Shown here piece after piece: positions 1-9,110 of a DNA stretch of 64,000 nt. The DNA is taken from contig NC_019943.1 in assembly GCF_000327485.1 (NCBI RefSeq), forward strand, positions 1,922,001 through 1,986,000, written 5' to 3'. Position 1 is the stretch's first letter. Each line of letters starts with the position of its first letter. Source of the stretch: Methanoregula formicica SMSP. GTDB lineage: Archaea > Halobacteriota > Methanomicrobia > Methanomicrobiales > Methanospirillaceae. The notes below the pieces were generated by a model. The model ran no database searches and was not told where the DNA came from. It worked only from the letters and a program-made list of their open reading frames with translations. A program made the position numbers and the translations under genes.

Positions 1-2
1 CA

Positions 3-779
3 CCGGAGGAATCCCGGTCAGCCATCAACCAGTGGGTTCTGGAGAAGACCGAGAAGAAGATCCGCGACCTCCTGCCGCAGGGAAGCATTAATTCCCTGAC
101 CCGTCTCGTCATCACCAACGCGATCTACTTCAAGGGAACCTGGGCCCGGCAGTTCGATGCGAATCTCACGCGGGATGCGGGTTTTACAACATCCACCGGA
201 CAGATCACAAAAGTCAGGATGATGCAGGATAGTGGGGAAGACGCGAAATACTGGTATGCGGAGACCGCCGATCTCCAGTACATCGAACTCATGTATTCCC
301 AGAAGACAGAGAGATCACTGTCCATGGTCGTCCTGTTGCCGAAAGGAAATGACCTCCGCCTGGCAGAAGCAGCCCTTTCTGAAAGCAACCTCTCGGCACT
401 CAAAGAGAGCGCACAGCACCGGACGGTGGAGGTGTACTTCCCGAAGTTCCGGATGGAGACAGGATACGAGCTGGCAAAACCCCTGTCTGCCATGGGGATG
501 CCCACGGCGTTCATCCCGGGATCTGCGGATTTCTCCGGCATGGACGGGACGCACGAGCTTTTCATCAGCAATGTCTTCCACAAGGCGTACATTGACGTGA
601 ACGAAGAAGGCACCGAGGCTGCAGCGGCAACCGCGGTTGTCATGCAACTCCGGGGGGCGCCTTCCGGTGGCAAAACGCCGGTCTTCCGGGCCGACCACCC
701 GTTCATCTTCCTCATCCGGAACAACGGGAGCGGGGAAATCCTCTTCCTCGGCCGGGTGTCGGACCCGGCTGCCGGATAA
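3..779 (+). CDS. Serpin (serine protease inhibitor), 5'-truncated by window edge
   Basis: The reading frame is open from the first bases and ends with TAA at 777-779; the start lies upstream of the window. The translation shows the serpin core: INQWVLEKTEKKI, then LTRLVITNAIYFKGTWARQF, and near the C-terminus the strand and hinge VFHKAYIDVNEEGTEAAAAT followed by a reactive-centre loop and FRADHPFIFLIR. The small-residue hinge (EEGTEAAAAT) is typical of inhibitory serpins, which trap a serine or cysteine protease by loop insertion. About 258 residues are visible of the usual 380-420. The protein is probably exported or membrane-anchored, but the N-terminus cannot be seen. The target protease is unknown; a trypsin-like protease is encoded 20 kb away, with no evidence of a link. 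Confidence 0.93.
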   Translation, partial: PEESRSAINQWVLEKTEKKIRDLLPQGSINSLTRLVITNAIYFKGTWARQFDANLTRDAGFTTSTGQITKVRMMQDSGEDAKYWYAETADLQYIELMYSQKTERSLSMVVLLPKGNDLRLAEAALSESNLSALKESAQHRTVEVYFPKFRMETGYELAKPLSAMGMPTAFIPGSADFSGMDGTHELFISNVFHKAYIDVNEEGTEAAAATAVVMQLRGAPSGGKTPVFRADHPFIFLIRNNGSGEILFLGRVSDPAAG

Positions 780-1309
780 TTTTTTGCCATCGGATTGCAG
801 GAATGGGGATTACCGCATATCGGTCTGAGGATCAGGACAGGGTTTCCGACATCCTTCCACAATCTTCTGCGGGTATGAAAATCCCCGGGATTTTCATCAG
901 CGTTCTATGTTGCTTCGCATCATAGCGCGCTCTGGAGAAATCGTTCGTATCCCGCCCTCAGTGGGTGAAGGAAGGGGATCCCCTCTCTCGCTCGAAGAGT
1001 GCTGATGCACTCTTCTCGACCTCCTTTTGGTCGATTCCCAGAGGGGGGCGCCCAAGAGGACAAGCGCCCCTGACTCCCCTTTCGAACAAGACTCTTCCAT
1101 AGATTCCTGTACACATCATGCTCCACGGTCCGAACCGTCGTCAGACTGCGAGGATGAGAAGAATCCGAAGGATTCTTCACGGGGCGAGGGGCGACAGAGC
1201 CCGAACGCCCGTGGCTCCATCACTATCCGACACAATCCCTCGCAGGATTTCTAGAGAGCACATTTTTAAAAACACAGATCAACACTCTTAATACGGTCCA
1301 AAAAGATTC
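780..1309. repeat. Non-coding hairpin-rich intergenic region
   Basis: No convincing gene is present. The stretch holds several perfect short inverted repeats: 875-884/888-897 (loop CCG), 994-1002/1007-1015 (9-bp arms, loop TGAT), 1016-1021/1029-1034, and 1158-1166/1170-1178 (9-bp arms, loop GAA). The same GATGAGAAGAA-type hairpin recurs near 9146, 20664 and 32717. AT-rich sequence at about 1261-1310 could carry the promoter of the following STAS gene. Confidence 0.7.
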
Positions 1310-1339
1310 TTGAATCAGCACGCTGGAGGAACCGGTATC

Positions 1340-1684
1340 ATGGGTTTGTGTACGGTACGGGAACAGGGCAAAACACTCATCGTCTCCGTTCCTGAATCCG
1401 TGGACCATGTCGCGGCCCTGAACATGGAAAAAGAGTTCCGGGAGTTCGTGGCGCGCCAGCCGGATGCCCTTCTCTGTGACCTGTCCGCTACAAAGTACAT
1501 CTCCAGTTCCGCGCTGCGGATCTTTCTTGAGACAGCAAAGGCGGCAAAACGCGCCGGGATCCCGTTTGGCCTGTTCTCACCCACTACGTTTGTCAGCCAC
1601 ATCATCGACGTCTCCGGGTTCGCATCCATCTTTGGCATGTACGATACAGAAGAAACAGCGCTCCGTGCGGTATCCCGCAGGTAA
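1340..1684 (+). CDS. STAS-domain protein (anti-anti-sigma factor-like)
   Basis: A 114-aa single-domain STAS protein. The segment CDLSATKYISSSALRIFL matches the conserved STAS phospho-acceptor region (strand, loop with Ser, helix); the SSS at the loop is where a cognate kinase would phosphorylate SpoIIAA/RsbV proteins. The ATG at 1340 is chosen because GGAGGA (1325-1330) lies 9 nt upstream; an in-frame TTG at 1310 has no such site. Archaea lack sigma factors, so the role is likely protein-based partner switching. A SpoIIE-type phosphatase at 6227-8368 is a plausible phosphatase partner (inference), although the genes are not adjacent. No separate HPK-type anti-sigma kinase was seen in the window. 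Confidence 0.85.
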   Translation: MGLCTVREQGKTLIVSVPESVDHVAALNMEKEFREFVARQPDALLCDLSATKYISSSALRIFLETAKAAKRAGIPFGLFSPTTFVSHIIDVSGFASIFGMYDTEETALRAVSRR

Positions 1685-1787
1685 GTCCCCGCATTCCCGG
1701 GCAGGCCAGGGGACCATTACCCCATGCAGGACTGGATTCGGGCATACTCCAAAAAGACATAAATAGCACCGTTCTCTACTACTGCCC

Positions 1788-2348
1788 ATGCGGGAAGAAA
1801 AAAGCAGAATCCGGCAGATCCTGCGGGAACGCAAGAGTGCCATGACCCCGGAGGAACGGCTGATCAGGAGCAGGGCAATCTGCGACCACCTGATGCCCCA
1901 TATCCGGGACACCGAGACCGTGATGGCCTACACGTCCAAGGAGATGGAGGTCAATACCGTCCCCATCATCCAGGGCCTTCTCGACCGGAACGTACCGGTG
2001 GTTGTCCCGATCATTGTCAAAGAGGACGTGAGCCTCCGCCTCACCTACCTGCGGGACTTTGCTGCGCTCGTGCCAAGCACCTTCGGAGTCCCGGAACCTA
2101 TCGGGAGCGAGATCCCGGCCCGGGGCGAGGACGTTGACACGATCATCCTCCCCATGCTCGGGTTCGACCGCACCGGGGCACGCATCGGGTACGGTGCCGG
2201 CTATTACGACCGGTTCCTGGAAAAATTCCCGTCGCTGCGCAAGATCGGGATCGCGTTTGCCTGCCAGGAGATGGAACGGCTCCCGCTGGACCCGACTGAT
2301 GTCCGCATGGATTACATTATCACCGAGAACGGCATCGTATATCCTTAA
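1788..2348 (+). CDS. 5-formyltetrahydrofolate cyclo-ligase family protein
   Basis: 186 aa, the usual size for the MTHFS/5-FCL family. The C-terminal signature GFDRTGARIGYGAGYYDRFL is clear; it forms the ATP/phosphate and folate site in the family. The N-terminal basic helix (KSRIRQILRERKSAM) also fits. Bacterial members convert 5-formyl-THF to methenyl-THF using ATP. In methanogens, which use tetrahydromethanopterin, the substrate is uncertain and may be a pterin C1 derivative. The gene ends 13 bp before ftr on the same strand, so the two probably form an operon in C1 metabolism. Confidence 0.88.
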   Translation: MREEKSRIRQILRERKSAMTPEERLIRSRAICDHLMPHIRDTETVMAYTSKEMEVNTVPIIQGLLDRNVPVVVPIIVKEDVSLRLTYLRDFAALVPSTFGVPEPIGSEIPARGEDVDTIILPMLGFDRTGARIGYGAGYYDRFLEKFPSLRKIGIAFACQEMERLPLDPTDVRMDYIITENGIVYP

Positions 2349-2361
2349 GGGTTGACAACCG

Positions 2362-3252
2362 ATGAAGATCAACGGAACGGAGATCCTTGACACGTTTGCC
2401 GAAGCGTTCCCCGTCTGGCTATCGCGGGTCATCATTACGGCAGCGACACAAGAATGGGCATACACCACCGCCTCCGTTGCAACCGGTTTTGCCACATCGA
2501 AGATCGCCTGTCCCTGCGAGGCAGGGATCGAGCGGGAGTTCCTTTCCCGTGAAACACCGGACGGCAGGCCGGGAGTCTCGATCCTGATCTGTGCCGAGAA
2601 GAAGAACATGAAAGCCAATGTGGCTGCCCGGATCTCGCAGTGCGTTCTTCCGGCCCCGACTGCCCGTGCCTTCGATGGCCTGCCCGATGCCCCGTCCCGG
2701 TTTGCCATCCGGATGCACTATTTCGGCGACAGGTACGAAGACCGGTGTACCATTGGCGGCAGGAGCTGCTGGAAGATCCCGGTGATGGAAGGGGACTATA
2801 TCGGCGAGGAGCGGTACGGCACGGTAAAAGGTATTGCCGGCGGGAATTTCCTCGTGATGGGAAAGGACCAGCCCTCTGCCCTTGCCGCGGCAACCGCTGC
2901 AGCCGCATCCATCCGGGGGATGCCTGGGATCATCATGAGTTTTGCCGGGGGGATTGTGAAGAGCGGATCGAAAGTGGCAAGTAAAAACTACCGGTTCCCG
3001 ATGCCGGCCAGCACCAACCACCTGTTCTGTCCCACGCTGAAGGGAAAGATTTCCGATTCGCTGGTCCCTGACGGTGTCGGCTCAATATACGAGATCGTGA
3101 TGAACGGCACCGACGAGACTGCGATCAGGGATGCCATGAGAAGGGGAATAACCGCCGCAACACAGACCGGGATGGCAAGCCATATCGGCGCATCGAACTT
3201 TGACGGGAAGCTCGGCCAGCACCGGTTCTTCCTCCACCCGCTCTTTTCGTAA
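2362..3252 (+). CDS. ftr: Formylmethanofuran--tetrahydromethanopterin formyltransferase
   Basis: 296 aa, full length for Ftr. The N-terminus MKINGTEILDTFAEAFPVWLSRVIITAA and the segment TGFATSKIACPCEAGIE are hallmark Ftr sequences. The enzyme is cytosolic and transfers the formyl group from formylmethanofuran to H4MPT, the second step of CO2 reduction to methane. Several residues differ from the most conserved form of the family, so this may be a second (FhcD/Ftr-2-like) paralogue rather than the only copy; that cannot be settled within the window. It lies 13 bp after the cyclo-ligase-like gene and converges on the sensor kinase gene at 3274. Confidence 0.93.
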   Translation: MKINGTEILDTFAEAFPVWLSRVIITAATQEWAYTTASVATGFATSKIACPCEAGIEREFLSRETPDGRPGVSILICAEKKNMKANVAARISQCVLPAPTARAFDGLPDAPSRFAIRMHYFGDRYEDRCTIGGRSCWKIPVMEGDYIGEERYGTVKGIAGGNFLVMGKDQPSALAAATAAAASIRGMPGIIMSFAGGIVKSGSKVASKNYRFPMPASTNHLFCPTLKGKISDSLVPDGVGSIYEIVMNGTDETAIRDAMRRGITAATQTGMASHIGASNFDGKLGQHRFFLHPLFS

Positions 3253-3273
3253 GTGCAGGGTCAGAAGGCACTG

Positions 3274-5493
3274 TCACCTGCCGGGCGCAGGATCCCCGTC
3301 CCGGTCCGCAAACCGGTACGCTCCCTGCGGGACGAAAATCTCGAACCGGGCACCCACTCCCGGTTCCCCGCACTCGCGGATCGATAGCCCCGTGACCGAC
3401 AGGATCTCGCGGACCAGAAAGAGACTCATCCGTTCCTGGCCCGTGCCCTGCTTCTCGAAGATCGCGGTTTTTTTGGATCTCTCGATTCCGAGGCCGTTAT
3501 CTTCGAAGACCATCACAAGACCTCCCGTTGTCTCATACCAGTGGAGCCGGATCTCCGTTGCCGTTTTGGCATGCACAAGGACATTCTCGGTAAGCGAGAC
3601 GAAGACCTGCTCAAAGAGCGAGTCTGCATAAATCTCGAGTCCTTTGACCCGGAGGTCGCGGGAAAGACGGGTGAAATCATGGTGGGAGATCGCCATCAGG
3701 AATGCCTGCTGGACATTCTGCCACCGCGGCGGGGTAAGCCCGAGGTTCTGGTAAATCCGGATGAACTGGAGCGATTCGGTGATGCCCCGCACTACTTCAG
3801 CCTGCTTTGCGACGAAGTACTTCAGCCTCTCTCCGGTTGCCAGGGATTTTTCCAGTTCAAGGTACCCGGAGAGGGTGAAGACCGCGTTCTGGATATCCTG
3901 GAGGGCGACGGTATTTAAGAGGCTGAGTTTGGTCCGGGCCTGCTCCAGGGCATGCTGGCTCCGTGCAAGTTCGTCATAGTTGCGGCGGAGCTCCTCTTTT
4001 GCCCGCGACAGCTGGTCGTATGCGGCAATTAACTCGGTGTTCTTCCGGATCATCTCCTCCTCGGCGCACCTGCGCTGGGTGATGTCCCGGAAAATCCCCT
4101 CAATGCCGGCAATCTCTCCCTGTGCATCGAAATAGAAATGGCTGGTCGTGGAGACGTACTGTACAGACCCGTCCTTTCTCTTCAGGCAGACCTCGTAGTC
4201 CAGCACAAAACCATGGGCATTCATGGCATCGAGAAACGCTTCGCGGTCGGCAGGGTTGCAGTATATCTGCCGGGCGATATCAAGGCCTGTCATGTCTTTG
4301 GGAGTTTCATACCCGAGCAATTTTGCTCCCGAGGGGGAGATCATCACAAGCCTGCCATCCGCGTCGGAGCGGTAGAAGACATCCTTCATGTTCTCAATGA
4401 TTGCCCGGTATTTCTCCTCGCTGTCGCGCAGAAGGGCTTCGGCCTTCCCCCGCTCATCGAGTTCGCGGGATAATTCCTCTGTTTTTACCCCAACCGCATG
4501 CGCAAGCGACCGGTTCCAGAGCAGGATACCCAAAACAACCAGCAGGAGTGCGCAGAAACCCACGATGATCGCGGGCAACAGACGGCTGTCGATACCGGGC
4601 GGCTGGAGGGATCCCGTGATCCAGCGATCAACTATCACTTCCTTTTCCTGAGGGGTGATTGCTGCAAGGCCCTTGTTGAGGATTGCCAGCAGCTCGGGCT
4701 CATCGCTCCTGACACCGATGGCAAGGTTGAACGTTTCAGGATCTTCCGGAACGTACTCTCCCACGATATGGAGGTTCGTCAGCCCTTCCTTCTCCACGTA
4801 CCAGCTGGTCGTGGCAACCTCGCCGACATAGGCATCGACATTGCCGAGGGAGACTGTACGTAAGGCATCCCGGATGGTCGGGACGACCGTAAGGTTGATT
4901 CCGGGATAGTCGTGCCGGAGAAGCTTGTGAACCGTGTACCCATCCACCGCAACCACGGTTTTTCCTTCGAGGCTCCCGACTGTCACCGGCCCGGTGACGG
5001 ACGTCCGCGCGAGGATGACAAGCGCCGGCTGGTAATACGTGCGGGTGTAGTTGAGGTATCCCGTCCTGAGATGGGAGGTATAGACAGCGCCAAGGATGGT
5101 GCGGTTTGTGGCCCGCAGGTGCTCGACACAGGCATTGAAATTATCTTTTTTTATATCGGTTATCGCAAGGCCGGTCTTCTCGCTGATGAGCTGCAGGTAA
5201 TCTGCCGAGATCCCGGCGTACCGGCCGGACTCGTCGTAGAATTCAAACGGAGGATACTTCGGGTCCGGGCAGACCGTGATGACGGGATGATCGCGGATCC
5301 AGCGGCGTTCCCCGTCCGTGAGGGAGACGGGATAACCAGGGCCGGAGTCAGGGAGGGTGGCAGGAGACGGGGCCGTAACGAGATGGAACGCTATGCCGAT
5401 GATGATAAGAGCAAGGATAATGCCGGCTGCCGGCAGGGCGCACTTCCGAAGACCTGATAGTCCGGGGATCCCGACCATCTTGATCTTGGACAT
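3274..5493 (-). CDS. Membrane sensor kinase-like protein: SBP3 + PAS + degenerate HisKA + HATPase
   Basis: 739 aa from the ATG at 5493, chosen because the extra upstream N-terminus to 5559 looks non-coding. Order: TM helix (AGIILALIIIGIAFHLV), an extracytoplasmic periplasmic-binding-protein-like domain (TVCPDPKYPPFEFYDESGRY...), a second TM (AIIVGFCALLLVVLGILLW), a PAS domain (SEEKYRAIIENMKDVFYRSD...), a coiled coil, the dimerisation helix, and a HATPase with N-box SLTENVLVHA and G1 FEDNGLGI. The dimerisation helix reads TVALQDIQNAVFTLSGYLEL, whereas related methanogen kinases have TRHDILNQ here, so the phospho-accepting His appears replaced by Gln. It likely senses an amino-acid-like ligand; output by classical autophosphorylation is doubtful. 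Confidence 0.85.
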   Translation of the reverse strand: MSKIKMVGIPGLSGLRKCALPAAGIILALIIIGIAFHLVTAPSPATLPDSGPGYPVSLTDGERRWIRDHPVITVCPDPKYPPFEFYDESGRYAGISADYLQLISEKTGLAITDIKKDNFNACVEHLRATNRTILGAVYTSHLRTGYLNYTRTYYQPALVILARTSVTGPVTVGSLEGKTVVAVDGYTVHKLLRHDYPGINLTVVPTIRDALRTVSLGNVDAYVGEVATTSWYVEKEGLTNLHIVGEYVPEDPETFNLAIGVRSDEPELLAILNKGLAAITPQEKEVIVDRWITGSLQPPGIDSRLLPAIIVGFCALLLVVLGILLWNRSLAHAVGVKTEELSRELDERGKAEALLRDSEEKYRAIIENMKDVFYRSDADGRLVMISPSGAKLLGYETPKDMTGLDIARQIYCNPADREAFLDAMNAHGFVLDYEVCLKRKDGSVQYVSTTSHFYFDAQGEIAGIEGIFRDITQRRCAEEEMIRKNTELIAAYDQLSRAKEELRRNYDELARSQHALEQARTKLSLLNTVALQDIQNAVFTLSGYLELEKSLATGERLKYFVAKQAEVVRGITESLQFIRIYQNLGLTPPRWQNVQQAFLMAISHHDFTRLSRDLRVKGLEIYADSLFEQVFVSLTENVLVHAKTATEIRLHWYETTGGLVMVFEDNGLGIERSKKTAIFEKQGTGQERMSLFLVREILSVTGLSIRECGEPGVGARFEIFVPQGAYRFADRDGDPAPGR

Positions 5494-5577
5494 TATTTTT
5501 AAACTTAAGATACTTTTTGCCCGCGACGGTTTCCAGGACGAGATCCCCCGGTCATCCACACGGGAGACCGGCCCGGA

Positions 5578-6015
5578 TCAGAGGGGCCAGCGGCATTTCC
5601 CGCCGGTGCGTTTGAGCGAGGGGCAGCGGTTGAAATAGGTCTCCCCCCATACCCACGGCTGGTAGTTCCAGCACATCTCGGGCTTTACCGCGTGGATCCC
5701 GCAGAGGTACCGGGTCTTTGCCACCCGGCGCAGGAACGGGCAGACCGCCGGATACTCCCCGGTCTCCGTGTTGCGCATCTCAAACGAGACAACATCCCCC
5801 AGGTCCCCGGTCTTCAGGCACGTACAGGAAACGGGATCCCCGTGCTCCATGAAGGCAATGAACCATTTCAGGATATCGGTCCTCCCCTGCTCGATCCAGA
5901 CATACACATTGGGGGCAGAGGGGGCAATGCCGGGCCCGAAGATCCGGCAGCAGAGGCCGCACTGCTCGCACGGTTCGTCGTCTGAAGGGGCGCCGCCTGC
6001 AAGAGGTTCTGTCAT
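5578..6015 (-). CDS. YkgJ-type cysteine-cluster (putative metal-binding) protein
   Basis: 145 aa with the family signature CEQCGLCCRIF near the N-terminus and further conserved cysteines (CTC, VCPFL, YLCGIH, PEMCWNY, RCPSL). This is the CxxCxxCC family (UPF0153/YkgJ), predicted to chelate zinc or an Fe-S cluster. The biochemical role is not established. It is cytosolic with no signal peptide. The gene stands alone, upstream of the sensor kinase gene on the same strand and divergent from the SpoIIE phosphatase gene. Confidence 0.85.
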   Translation of the reverse strand: MTEPLAGGAPSDDEPCEQCGLCCRIFGPGIAPSAPNVYVWIEQGRTDILKWFIAFMEHGDPVSCTCLKTGDLGDVVSFEMRNTETGEYPAVCPFLRRVAKTRYLCGIHAVKPEMCWNYQPWVWGETYFNRCPSLKRTGGKCRWPL

Positions 6016-6226
6016 GATTCTCTGGTCTACTATTCACCCGGAAGCGCGATAAGGATTGTTGGTTCGGATGCCATTACCTGCCGTTACCTCCCGCCAGCCT
6101 GCAGGGGATAATGGAGGTTTCGGGGTTTATTGGAGAAACACCGGGTGGAGATCACAACCGGACAACGGCAGTCCATTGCAGTACGGATACGAATGTTTTT
6201 TTTAAACAGAACGCCGATTCCATACA

Positions 6227-8368
6227 ATGGCCAGTAGCGGGAAGAGTGCAGACAGGTTCAGTTTCTCCGTCAGGACAAAGATCCTTCTCGCGTTTCTTGC
6301 CCTTTCCCTTGGCGCCCTCCTTATCACGGCGTTCATCGCTTTTGTGCAGATGGAAGACACCGGGCAGTATGCCATAACCAGCAGCATCAGTCTCGGAAAC
6401 CGTGCCAGTGCGGACAGCACGGCAGCGCTGGAACGCGATGCACAGGCATCGCTCCTCAGGCTGGCAAAAGACCAGGCATATATCAGCAATATCATCATCG
6501 AACAGGTCGGCGACGACCTGAACATCATGGCGTATTACGCCGGTGAGATCCATAAAAATCCCGGGATGGTCCGGGACCTTCACCTCCCCACGCAGGATGA
6601 GCGGCCGGAGAATCCGCTCTCAACCTCCGTGGTGTTTTATTCGCCCGGTGCCGAAAAGACCATCTCTTCAGAAGAAGTCCAGGCAGCCGGCATGATGACC
6701 CAGATCTTCATACCGGTTTATGCAACCGATCCCCAGACCTCCGCGGTTTTTGTCGGGACCGAGAGCGGGGTTTCGGTCATCTACCCGTGGACCACCGGCC
6801 TGAACGCGTCGTTCGATCCCCGCCTGCGGAGCTGGTTCATCGATGCAAAGAAGAATGGTGGCATCACCTGGTCCGATCCCTATGTCGACCTGCTCGGCCA
6901 CGGCCTCATGATCACCTGCTCCCGGCCGGTCTATGACAACAGCACCGGCCGCCTCTGGGTTGTCGGTGCCGATGTCACCATCGAGACGATCAACCAGAAA
7001 ATCATCAGCACGCAGGTGGGTGACCGCGGGTACGCGATGCTGATCGATGAGAACGGCAACATCATCACCCGCCCGGGCTTAACTGCCGGGGACCAGCGGT
7101 GGGATGCGTCCTTCGTGACGGAGAACCTGCTCCAGAGCGACAACCCGGGGCTTGTCGCCGTTGCCCGGGAGATGGTGGCCGGCCAGACGGGTATTGCCCG
7201 GGTCACGTACGAGGACGGGGACCGCTTTATTGCCTATGCCCCGGTCACCAGCGTGAACTGGAGCGTCGGCGTGGTCATGCCCGTCGATGAGGTGACTGCC
7301 CCTGCCCGTGCAACGAGCACACGTATCGACACGGACACAGCAACGGTTGCAGCGCACATTGACCGGCAGCAGAATACGGTGCAGGCCATCTTCCTCATCC
7401 TCTCCATCATCCTTATCGTAATCGTCGGCATCCTCGCGTATTTCTTCGCGCAATACCTCACAAGGCCCCTTGCCGCACTCAGGAATGGTGCCGAAGCAAT
7501 TGGCCGGGGAGACCTCGAGTACCGCGTGCAGGTCGCTACGCAGGATGAATTCGGGACACTGGCCGACACCTTCAACCGGATGGCATCTGACCTGAGGGAG
7601 TACATCAGCACCCTGAAACGGACCACGGCCGAAAAGGAGCGGATGTTAAAAGAACTGGAGATTGCAAAGGGAATCCAGCAGAGTTTCCTCCCCGAATCCG
7701 CGCCCGATCTCCCCGGGTTCGATCTTGCCGGGTACAACCTTCCGGCGCTTGAGGTGGGCGGGGACTTCTATGATTTCATACCGCTCGATTCCGATCACTA
7801 CGGCCTCGTGATCGCAGACGTCTCAGGCAAAGGCGTCCCGGCAGCCCTGTTCATGGCCCTCTCCCGGACCCTGATCCGGGCAAGCGCAACCTCGGTGGAC
7901 GACCCGGTCCGATCCATCCGCGAGGCTAACCGGCACATCTTTGCGGACTCCAAAACGAGCATGTTTGTCACGCTCTTCTACGCCGTCCTTGACTGTAGGG
8001 AGAAGTCGCTGATGTTTGTCAATGCCGGCCACAACCCGCCCCTGTACCTTGGCGCCGGCACCAGTAATGTCAGGCTCCTGAATGCCGAGGGGATCGCTCT
8101 TGGCGTGCTGGACGAGATCGAGCTCAAGTCCGTCACCATCCCGCTCCATCCCGGGGATGTTGTCGTCCTGTACACGGACGGGGTGACCGAGGCAACGAAC
8201 GAGAAGGACGAGGAGTATGGCATCGAGCGGCTGATGCAATGCGTCGAGGATGCAAAAGCCCTCTCCTCGCAGGCGATCATCGATGCCATTGTCCACGAGG
8301 TGGTGGCATTTGCCGGCACCCACCCCCAGCATGACGATATCACGGTCATGGTACTGAAGGTGCTCTGA
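6227..8368 (+). CDS. Membrane SpoIIE/RsbU-type PP2C phosphatase with Cache sensor and HAMP
   Basis: 713 aa. Order: TM1 near the N-terminus (ILLAFLALSLGALLITAFIAF), a large extracytoplasmic dCache-type sensor (residues ~50-380, with SFDPRLRSWFIDAKK and GYAMLIDENGNIITRPG), TM2 (VQAIFLILSIILIVIVGILAYFF), HAMP (RPLAALRNGAEAIGRGDLEY), a short coiled coil and a C-terminal PP2C SpoIIE domain with LEVGGDFYDFI, LVIADVSGKGVPAALFMA, FVNAGHNPPLYL, LYTDGVTEATN and HDDITVMVLK. The metal-binding Asp residues (GGDFYD, DVSGKG, TDGVTE, HDD) are all present, so the phosphatase should be active. By analogy with RsbU it would dephosphorylate a STAS protein, for which the product at 1340-1684 is a candidate. Confidence 0.93.
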   Translation: MASSGKSADRFSFSVRTKILLAFLALSLGALLITAFIAFVQMEDTGQYAITSSISLGNRASADSTAALERDAQASLLRLAKDQAYISNIIIEQVGDDLNIMAYYAGEIHKNPGMVRDLHLPTQDERPENPLSTSVVFYSPGAEKTISSEEVQAAGMMTQIFIPVYATDPQTSAVFVGTESGVSVIYPWTTGLNASFDPRLRSWFIDAKKNGGITWSDPYVDLLGHGLMITCSRPVYDNSTGRLWVVGADVTIETINQKIISTQVGDRGYAMLIDENGNIITRPGLTAGDQRWDASFVTENLLQSDNPGLVAVAREMVAGQTGIARVTYEDGDRFIAYAPVTSVNWSVGVVMPVDEVTAPARATSTRIDTDTATVAAHIDRQQNTVQAIFLILSIILIVIVGILAYFFAQYLTRPLAALRNGAEAIGRGDLEYRVQVATQDEFGTLADTFNRMASDLREYISTLKRTTAEKERMLKELEIAKGIQQSFLPESAPDLPGFDLAGYNLPALEVGGDFYDFIPLDSDHYGLVIADVSGKGVPAALFMALSRTLIRASATSVDDPVRSIREANRHIFADSKTSMFVTLFYAVLDCREKSLMFVNAGHNPPLYLGAGTSNVRLLNAEGIALGVLDEIELKSVTIPLHPGDVVVLYTDGVTEATNEKDEEYGIERLMQCVEDAKALSSQAIIDAIVHEVVAFAGTHPQHDDITVMVLKVL

Positions 8369-8447
8369 CCCGGGCCGGATTTGCCCATGTCACTCACAGG
8401 CATAAAAAAGAATAGACCGGGATCCTGTTGCTAGGACCCCCTTTCCC

Positions 8448-9023
8448 TTATTCAGGGAGTGTCCCCAGGATGATCTCCCGGCCCTGGCTGATCACTTCAG
8501 ATGTATTGACTGATATTCCGGCAACCGAGATCTCCGGAAGAAGGTTTGTGAACTCCTCCAGATAGAACACCCGTTCCTGCGCAAACGGCAGTTCATAGGA
8601 CATCACCTTCAGGTCGATTGCCGCCGTCCCGTTCACCTTCACGGTGAGCGCTCCGTCTTTCACCAGCGTCCCGACCGCCTGTGCTGCCTGCATGGTCCCG
8701 ATCTTAACCGGAATAGTAAAAGAGGTGTTGCCACTTTCCTTCACGCGGATATGCGCGAGCTCGCCATGGCCGAGATACTGGTCGGATCCGCTGCTCACAT
8801 AATACAGGTCAAATGCGGTCCTGATGAGGTCCGCCCCGACAGGATGGGGATTGAAGATATTCACCGTTGTATTGACCGTCAGGGTCCGGAGCGAGACGTC
8901 AGATAACGTGACATCGGTCACGGTTACCACAGGAGGTTTCACAGGGGTCTCCGTGCTGCACCCGGCAAAGAGGATGCTGAGGAAAAAGAGCAGGAAGATA
9001 CCGAAAATGAGGTATGTGGACAT
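8448..9023 (-). CDS. LEA14/WHy-domain lipoprotein
   Basis: 191 aa from the ATG at 9023. The N-terminus is a lipoprotein signal (FLLFFLSILFAGC). The body resembles LEA14/WHy domains: VTDVTLSDVSLRTLTVNTTVNIFNPHPVGADL, the classic N-P-x-P strand, then TSFTIPVKIG. Such domains are widespread in archaea as surface proteins with a stress or structural role that is not biochemically defined. A longer in-frame extension to 9221 is arginine-rich and runs through the hairpin element at 9111-9180, so it is not accepted. The hairpin element lies directly upstream of the start. Confidence 0.78.
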   Translation of the reverse strand: MSTYLIFGIFLLFFLSILFAGCSTETPVKPPVVTVTDVTLSDVSLRTLTVNTTVNIFNPHPVGADLIRTAFDLYYVSSGSDQYLGHGELAHIRVKESGNTSFTIPVKIGTMQAAQAVGTLVKDGALTVKVNGTAAIDLKVMSYELPFAQERVFYLEEFTNLLPEISVAGISVNTSEVISQGREIILGTLPE

Positions 9024-9110
9024 ACCTGAGAACTCGGCCGGAAACGGTAAAAGATTGCGATCGGAAAAATCTGCTCTGCAGAAAAACCCCTTCTGGATAA
9101 TTCCCCCCTT

